A stretch of DNA of 18,811 nt from Rickettsiales bacterium. GTDB lineage: Bacteria; Pseudomonadota; Alphaproteobacteria; Rickettsiales; UBA1997. Made by a program: the position numbers and the translations under genes. The notes under the pieces were generated by a model. The model saw only the letters and a program-made list of their open reading frames with translations, ran no database searches and was not told the DNA's origin. This document shows positions 15,674 to 18,811 of this stretch, in pieces (the first letter of the stretch is position 1; each line of letters begins with the position of its first letter). The DNA lies in the NCBI GenBank assembly GCA_947496905.1, contig CANMEW010000002.1, positions 9,664 to 28,474 on the forward strand, in the 5' to 3' direction.

Positions 15674-16596
15674 TAAATCATAATTCCGTATTTTTTTCCT
15701 AAGTAAGCTTCAATCGATCTGCGGTCCGCGGTTTTCATCGCTCCATCAAAAATAATTATTTCGGAGATGAGACCTTTCCAAGGAGAGTTAACAAGGTAGG
15801 AATTCCCAATGTAAAAAGCGGTTGGAGCGCTATTTGTAATTATAAAATAGCTTCCTCCAGATGTAGTACTTTTACCATTTAAGTAAGATAAGATCGATGC
15901 AGCAGATGAGGTGATGGTTAAGATTTCTGGTTTTTGGTAGGAAACTGTTCCTCCTGTAGTGCTACTACCAGCATTGGTACTAACGATTGCGTTATCTCCA
16001 GTTTGATAGGCTGAATAAATCCAGCCTTCAGTGGCTGATACTCCATTCCCGATCAAGGCTCCTTGCGTAGTATTTTGCAGCTTTTTGTACACAACGAAAG
16101 TTGTAAAGGTATGCGTAACTGTAAACTCTGGAACTGAAGAAAGTGTCAGGCGTTTGGACTGAATACTTGCTGCATCAACGTTAAAACTCACCGAAGGTAT
16201 TCCGTTAATACCGTTGGCTAAGTAAGTAATTTGAGTTGCTGCAGAAGTAGTTGGAATGCCAGCGGTAAGATTCACTGGAGTTGCTAGAACCCCCGTTTGC
16301 GCAGTTGCGGTAAGTTTCGCAAGCGATTGCGGATTGATGTCTTTCCAAATCGTGACTGTTGCACCGTCCTCCTCGTCAGCATCAGAAAAACTCTCATTTG
16401 ATGATGTCTCGAGCCAGAGTGAGAGACCTTTAATGCTGTTAACTGGCGAAGATTGAGTCAGAGACCTTGCTGAAGCTAGCTTCATTTGACCAACCAACCT
16501 GCTGCCTTGCGTTACGCCGGCAACTAAAATTCCGATGATTAAAATTACGATTGAGAGCTCGATTAGGGAGAAGGCTTTGCTAGTTTTAGTTTTCAT
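15673..16596 (-). CDS. Prepilin-like protein with a C-terminal LamG/concanavalin-like domain
   Basis: A 307-aa protein that opens with a type IV prepilin (class III) signal: short positive leader MKTKTSKA, then FSLIELSIVILIIGILVAGV with the conserved Glu at +5 of the mature chain. The residue before the cleavage site is Ala instead of the usual Gly. After the hydrophobic helix comes a Ser/Thr-rich beta-type region (about residues 50-307). The end, FYIGN followed by PWKGLISEIIIFDGAM, is typical of LamG/concanavalin A-like folds that bind glycans or proteins. It is therefore likely a minor pilin or pseudopilin exposed on the cell surface, processed by a prepilin peptidase not in this window. 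A C9 tract sits where its ribosome binding site should be. Co-transcription with mrcA is likely. Confidence 0.85.
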   Translation of the reverse strand: MKTKTSKAFSLIELSIVILIIGILVAGVTQGSRLVGQMKLASARSLTQSSPVNSIKGLSLWLETSSNESFSDADEEDGATVTIWKDINPQSLAKLTATAQTGVLATPVNLTAGIPTTSAATQITYLANGINGIPSVSFNVDAASIQSKRLTLSSVPEFTVTHTFTTFVVYKKLQNTTQGALIGNGVSATEGWIYSAYQTGDNAIVSTNAGSSTTGGTVSYQKPEILTITSSAASILSYLNGKSTTSGGSYFIITNSAPTAFYIGNSYLVNSPWKGLISEIIIFDGAMKTADRRSIEAYLGKKYGIMI

Positions 16597-16598
16597 GT

Positions 16599-16607
16599 GG
16601 GGGGGGG
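16599..16607 (-). promoter_or_regulatory. Poly-C (C9) tract immediately 5' of the prepilin start codon
   Basis: On the coding strand nine consecutive C residues end two bases before the ATG at 16596, in the place of a Shine-Dalgarno sequence. It is the only long G/C homopolymer in an otherwise AT-rich spacer. Such tracts change length by slipped-strand mispairing, so this could tune translation of the prepilin-like gene. Confidence 0.6.
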
Positions 16608-16656
16608 TTGGGTGGAAGGTAATGGCGCGTGATTAGAAAAAGTTTGTAATTATTTT

Positions 16657-16694
16657 GTAACAGGTTTTTGCGAATGTTTCGTGACAGGTTTTTT
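16657..16694. repeat. Paired direct repeats upstream of the prepilin gene
   Basis: GTAACAGGTTTTT (16657-16669) and GTGACAGGTTTTT (16681-16693) differ at one base and are spaced 24 bp start to start. They lie 60-100 bp upstream of the prepilin start and could be a two-site operator or a simple duplication. Confidence 0.4.
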
Positions 16695-16718
16695 AATCTT
16701 TTTTGAGGAGTTTTTTTG

Positions 16719-16743
16719 AATTTTGGCCGGGCCGGCCAAAATT
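16719..16743. other. 25-nt near-perfect palindrome, GC-rich centre
   Basis: AATTTTGGCCGG - G - CCGGCCAAAATT: the 12-bp arms match perfectly around one central base. A second palindrome, ATGGAGC-G-GCTCCAT (16766-16780), and AAATTTAAATTT (16781-16792) follow within 25 bp. The 390-bp spacer 16597-16986 between amiC and the prepilin gene holds no gene. This may be a terminator for amiC or a protein-binding site; no clean T-run follows on the minus strand. Confidence 0.55.
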
Positions 16744-16843
16744 AGACTTTTTGCTCGATCCAGAGATGGAGCGGCTCCATAAATTTAAATTTGCAAAAAA
16801 CTAGCAGAAAATTGTTGTTCAAAAAAATTAGCCCTAGAGCCGC

Positions 16844-16877
16844 AAGCATTCAACTTTTTAAAGCATTCAACTTTTTA
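16844..16877. repeat. 17-bp perfect tandem duplication
   Basis: AAGCATTCAACTTTTTA occurs at 16844-16860 and again at 16861-16877 in the spacer downstream of amiC. No function is apparent. Confidence 0.85.
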
Positions 16878-16986
16878 AAATCACGTTTTTTCCGCAGTGT
16901 TTTTTGCACTCAATTTTCGAACCCCTGTAAATACTGGTCTCAAAGCCTGTGAATCTCGGAAAAATTCTGTCATGGTTTTGACGGCA

Positions 16987-18237
16987 TCATTTATTTTTTG
17001 AAAAAAACTCGTCAATTGCTGCGGTTAAACTTGCGGCGATTTTTCGCTTGTGACTGATGCTGTTGAGTAATTTTTCCTCTTGCTTGTTGGAGAGGTAGCC
17101 GAGCTCAATTAAAACTGAAGCCATGTCCGGAGCGGTGAGAACGGCGAATCCAGCGAAGCGGTGAGTATTTTGTAAAATTGAGATTTCAGAATTTTTAATT
17201 GAGCTGATTGTGATGTTGGCGAAGCGTGACGAGCTATTTTTACTTTCACGCTGAGACATGTCGATCAGCGTTTTCATGATGTCCTGACCAGCTCCTGCAA
17301 AGTTCACGCCGTTAATGATGTCAGCGCGATTTTCCTTCTGCGCCAATAATTCCGCCTGCTTGTCCGAAGATTTTTCTGACAAAGTGTAAATTGAAAAACC
17401 AGTTACCGATTCGTCAGAAATAGAATTGACGTGAAGCGAAATAAATAAATCAGCTTTCCTCTTACGCGCTTTCTCCACGCGCTCCCGCAGCGGAATAAAA
17501 AAATCCTTGTCACGAGTTAAATAAACTTTGTAGCGCTTGCTGTTGAGTAGCTGTTTTCCAAGCTCTTTGGCGTAGGACAAGGTAATATTTTTTTCCTTGG
17601 AACGCGCAAAAACGCCAATGGTTCCGGGGTCTTTGCCACCATGTCCGGAATCAATTACAATGACTGGAATTTTTGTAGAAACTGCTACTGCAGGATTTTT
17701 TGGAATTTTTTTAACAACAAATTTTGTTGAGCCATCTGGGTTCAAAACCTTTTTGGTTTCGACATCAAATTCCTCTACCTTGCTGGCAATAAAATTTTGA
17801 TCAGGCGCTGTATTCTGTGGTTTGGCAACAGTTTTTAGCCCACCAATCTCGACAATAATTTTTCCGTGATCTTCGTTTTTTACTTTCTCGAATCTGACTT
17901 TTTCGAGAGTGATTTTTTGCGTTAGGTCAAAAACCAACCGTAATTTTTCCTTGTCATACTTGCTGCGAAATGAGGAAGCGATGGCGGCGATCGCTGGTTT
18001 ATCTTCAGGTTTTTCTAGGGCAGAATTAGCAATGTCGATTACTAGGCGATGAGGATTGGCGAGAAGGAAGGCTTTGAAATTGCTTTTTTTTGAAATGGAA
18101 ATTTCGAGGCGGTTTTGCTCAGTAAATTTTATTTTTTTGACTAAAATTTCTGACGGATTCGCAAAAATATTTTGCGACAAAAAACACATTGCCAGAGCGC
18201 TAAGTAAGGCAACTGTGATGTGTTTTGGATTTGTCAT
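16987..18237 (-). CDS. amiC: N-acetylmuramoyl-L-alanine amidase, AmiC type (AMIN + Amidase_3)
   Basis: A periplasmic zinc amidase that cleaves the peptide from MurNAc and helps separate daughter cells. The 416-aa protein has a signal peptide (about residues 1-26, ending NIFA). An AMIN peptidoglycan-targeting domain lies at about 29-135, then a linker. The Amidase_3 domain starts at about 190, with zinc ligands His199 (DSGHGGKDPG), Glu215 (SKEKN) and His269 (SLHVNS), and catalytic Glu378 (VLIELGYLSN). The segment between His269 and about 345 is long and polar (KSSDKQAELLAQKENRAD), matching the autoinhibitory helical insertion of AmiA/B/C enzymes that are switched on by EnvC/NlpD-type activators. 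A complete MITE-like element begins 29 bp upstream of the start, so its promoter must lie within or across that element. No Shine-Dalgarno motif is visible. Confidence 0.94.
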   Translation of the reverse strand: MTNPKHITVALLSALAMCFLSQNIFANPSEILVKKIKFTEQNRLEISISKKSNFKAFLLANPHRLVIDIANSALEKPEDKPAIAAIASSFRSKYDKEKLRLVFDLTQKITLEKVRFEKVKNEDHGKIIVEIGGLKTVAKPQNTAPDQNFIASKVEEFDVETKKVLNPDGSTKFVVKKIPKNPAVAVSTKIPVIVIDSGHGGKDPGTIGVFARSKEKNITLSYAKELGKQLLNSKRYKVYLTRDKDFFIPLRERVEKARKRKADLFISLHVNSISDESVTGFSIYTLSEKSSDKQAELLAQKENRADIINGVNFAGAGQDIMKTLIDMSQRESKNSSSRFANITISSIKNSEISILQNTHRFAGFAVLTAPDMASVLIELGYLSNKQEEKLLNSISHKRKIAASLTAAIDEFFSKNK

Positions 18238-18239
18238 TT

Positions 18240-18604
18240 ATACCGAATCTGATTGAAGGCACTTAAGGAACCTCTGCAAAACCATCTTTTCCGGAAATTT
18301 TACTCGCAGGTTTTTTATTTTTTAGTCGAACGAGTTGCAAATTACTCGTCGCTAAAGCGACTGCGTCATTTGTGTCGTTACCAAATTTTTTCGCGAGCAC
18401 GTACATCAAGGTACGCTTTCCTGCTCAAAAATTTGTTGCCTAAAAATTTCTCGACAAGAGCGAAGCGATTGCAACTCATTCGTTCAAAAAAATCTTTGAG
18501 TAAAAATCCAAGTTTTTCAGAGGTTCCTTAACTGTTTTTATCCGAACCAAATCAGATTCGGTATGGGGTTCCCCACAACGTGGGGCGCCGCTCATGCGGC
18601 GTAA
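18240..18604 (+). repeat. Structured GC-rich repeat, copy 3, split by a MITE-like element
   Basis: ATACCGAATCTGATT (18240-18254) and AATCAGATTCGGTAT (18550-18564) are a perfect 15-bp inverted repeat. The right arm runs straight into the core (18561-18604): GGGGTT, CCCCAC-AAC-GTGGGG and CGCCGC-TCAT-GCGGCG with TAA. Without the MITE copy inside it, the loop would be about 30 nt, like the other two copies. Confidence 0.78.
18267..18527. mobile_element. MITE-like element, copy C (long form), with TTAA flanks
   Basis: A 261-bp element. The left end GGAACCTCTGCAAAACC (18267-18283) is identical to copy A and the right end AGTTTTTCAGAGGTTCC lies at 18511-18527. TTAA occurs directly outside both ends, a likely 4-bp target duplication. 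Compared with copy A it has extra inner arms, roughly GAACGAGTTGCAA and TTGCAACTCATTCGTTC, and keeps the shared GAGCACGTACATC...TTTCCTGCTC hairpin. It has no transposase gene. A 92-codon frame across it (18253-18531, +) is just repeat translation. Confidence 0.82.
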
Positions 18605-18811
18605 GTAAAGGAAGTGTAGTGGATTTTGCGTGAAAATATTTAGAAATTGCGTTTGGTAAGCGCAAGTAACAGACCTCAAATGAACTACTTAGTCCATCCT
18701 GAAATACCTCCTCACCCCACATCCCCCTTGCTTCTACAAGACTTTCTACTACTATTTTTTTACCAGAAATCGAGTGGTGGTCCCTCATTTTCTGGCAAAT
18801 AATTTTAGTAA
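18552..18811 (-). CDS. Doubtful partial reading frame ending in repeat core
   Basis: A minus-strand frame is open from the right edge of the window to a stop at 18552. The last residues (about PHERRPTLWGTPYRI) are translated from structured repeat copy 3. The upstream part (IVVESLVEARGMWGEEVFQDG and onwards) matches no family I recognise. It could be the truncated 3' end of a gene whose natural stop was lost by repeat insertion, or non-coding. An internal ATG lies at 18786-18788, without a ribosome binding site. Confidence 0.25.
   Translation of the reverse strand, partial: TKIICQKMRDHHSISGKKIVVESLVEARGMWGEEVFQDGLSSSFEVCYLRLPNAISKYFHAKSTTLPLLTPHERRPTLWGTPYRI

Noticed and set aside
18253..18531. 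92-codon plus-strand frame across the MITE-like element
   Set aside because: It matches the element almost end to end and is AT/hairpin-derived sequence; no domain or ribosome binding site.
18476..18679. 67-codon minus-strand frame near the right edge
   Set aside because: It is made of the translated repeat core plus the MITE end; no recognisable protein.
1..18811. CRISPR arrays, tRNA or rRNA genes
   Set aside because: No regularly spaced identical repeats with unique spacers and no tRNA or rRNA signatures were found in the spacers by eye; the repeats seen are dispersed palindromes or simple tandems.

Overview
The window comes from an AT-rich alphaproteobacterium, most likely a member of the Rickettsiales or a close relative. 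This is inferred from three things: a very large VirB6-type type IV secretion protein with a Cys-containing N-terminal region and a long charged tail; a NuoF whose N-terminus closely resembles rickettsial NuoF; and repeat sequences inserted in frame into housekeeping genes, as known for Rickettsia palindromic elements. The cell still has peptidoglycan enzymes (PBP1A, an AmiC-type amidase), NAD synthesis (NadC) and type IV pilus or type II secretion-like parts (secretin, prepilin-like protein), so it is less reduced than Rickettsia itself. Shine-Dalgarno sequences are weak or absent before most genes.

Layout. 1-3891 (+) is a VirB6/TrbL gene cut by the left edge. It converges on nuoF (-, 3978-5360), which carries an in-frame repeat insertion of about 35 codons. 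The divergent spacer upstream of nuoF holds a MITE-like element and a GC-rich structured repeat that runs into the start of a lipoprotein secretin gene (+, 5757-7322). The secretin is followed closely by an ABC-2 permease (7339-8100), a membrane-anchored TPR-like protein (8124-8873) and nadC (8870-9865), all plus strand and probably one operon. nadC has repeat-derived sequence at both ends. A SIR2-like NAD-binding protein of the type seen in phage defence (-, 9936-11096) converges on nadC, with a truncated MITE copy between them. A roughly 340-bp spacer with a repeated CTAATGAC motif separates it from an MsbA-like ABC exporter (+, 11439-13244). The exporter converges on a minus-strand pair: a prepilin-like protein with a LamG-like domain (15673-16596) coupled to mrcA/PBP1A (13241-15673). 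A palindrome-rich spacer precedes amiC (-, 16987-18237). The right edge holds a full MITE copy nested inside a third copy of the GC-rich repeat, then a doubtful partial reading frame.

Themes. Most genes belong to the cell envelope: secretion, pili, lipid or peptide export, and peptidoglycan synthesis and cleavage. The most unusual content is the set of dispersed repeats, of which three families were seen. (a) A MITE-like element has about 17-bp terminal inverted repeats (copies at 5447-5590, 9842-9935 and 18267-18527). (b) A structured repeat has a constant GC-rich double-hairpin core next to a stem whose sequence differs between copies while both arms change together (5686-5777, 8876-8961, 18240-18604). 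(c) A palindromic insert in nuoF is bounded by 22-bp direct repeats. Together these supply coding sequence or gene boundaries to nuoF, the secretin gene, nadC (both ends), possibly amiC's upstream region and the last reading frame. No tRNA, rRNA or CRISPR was seen.
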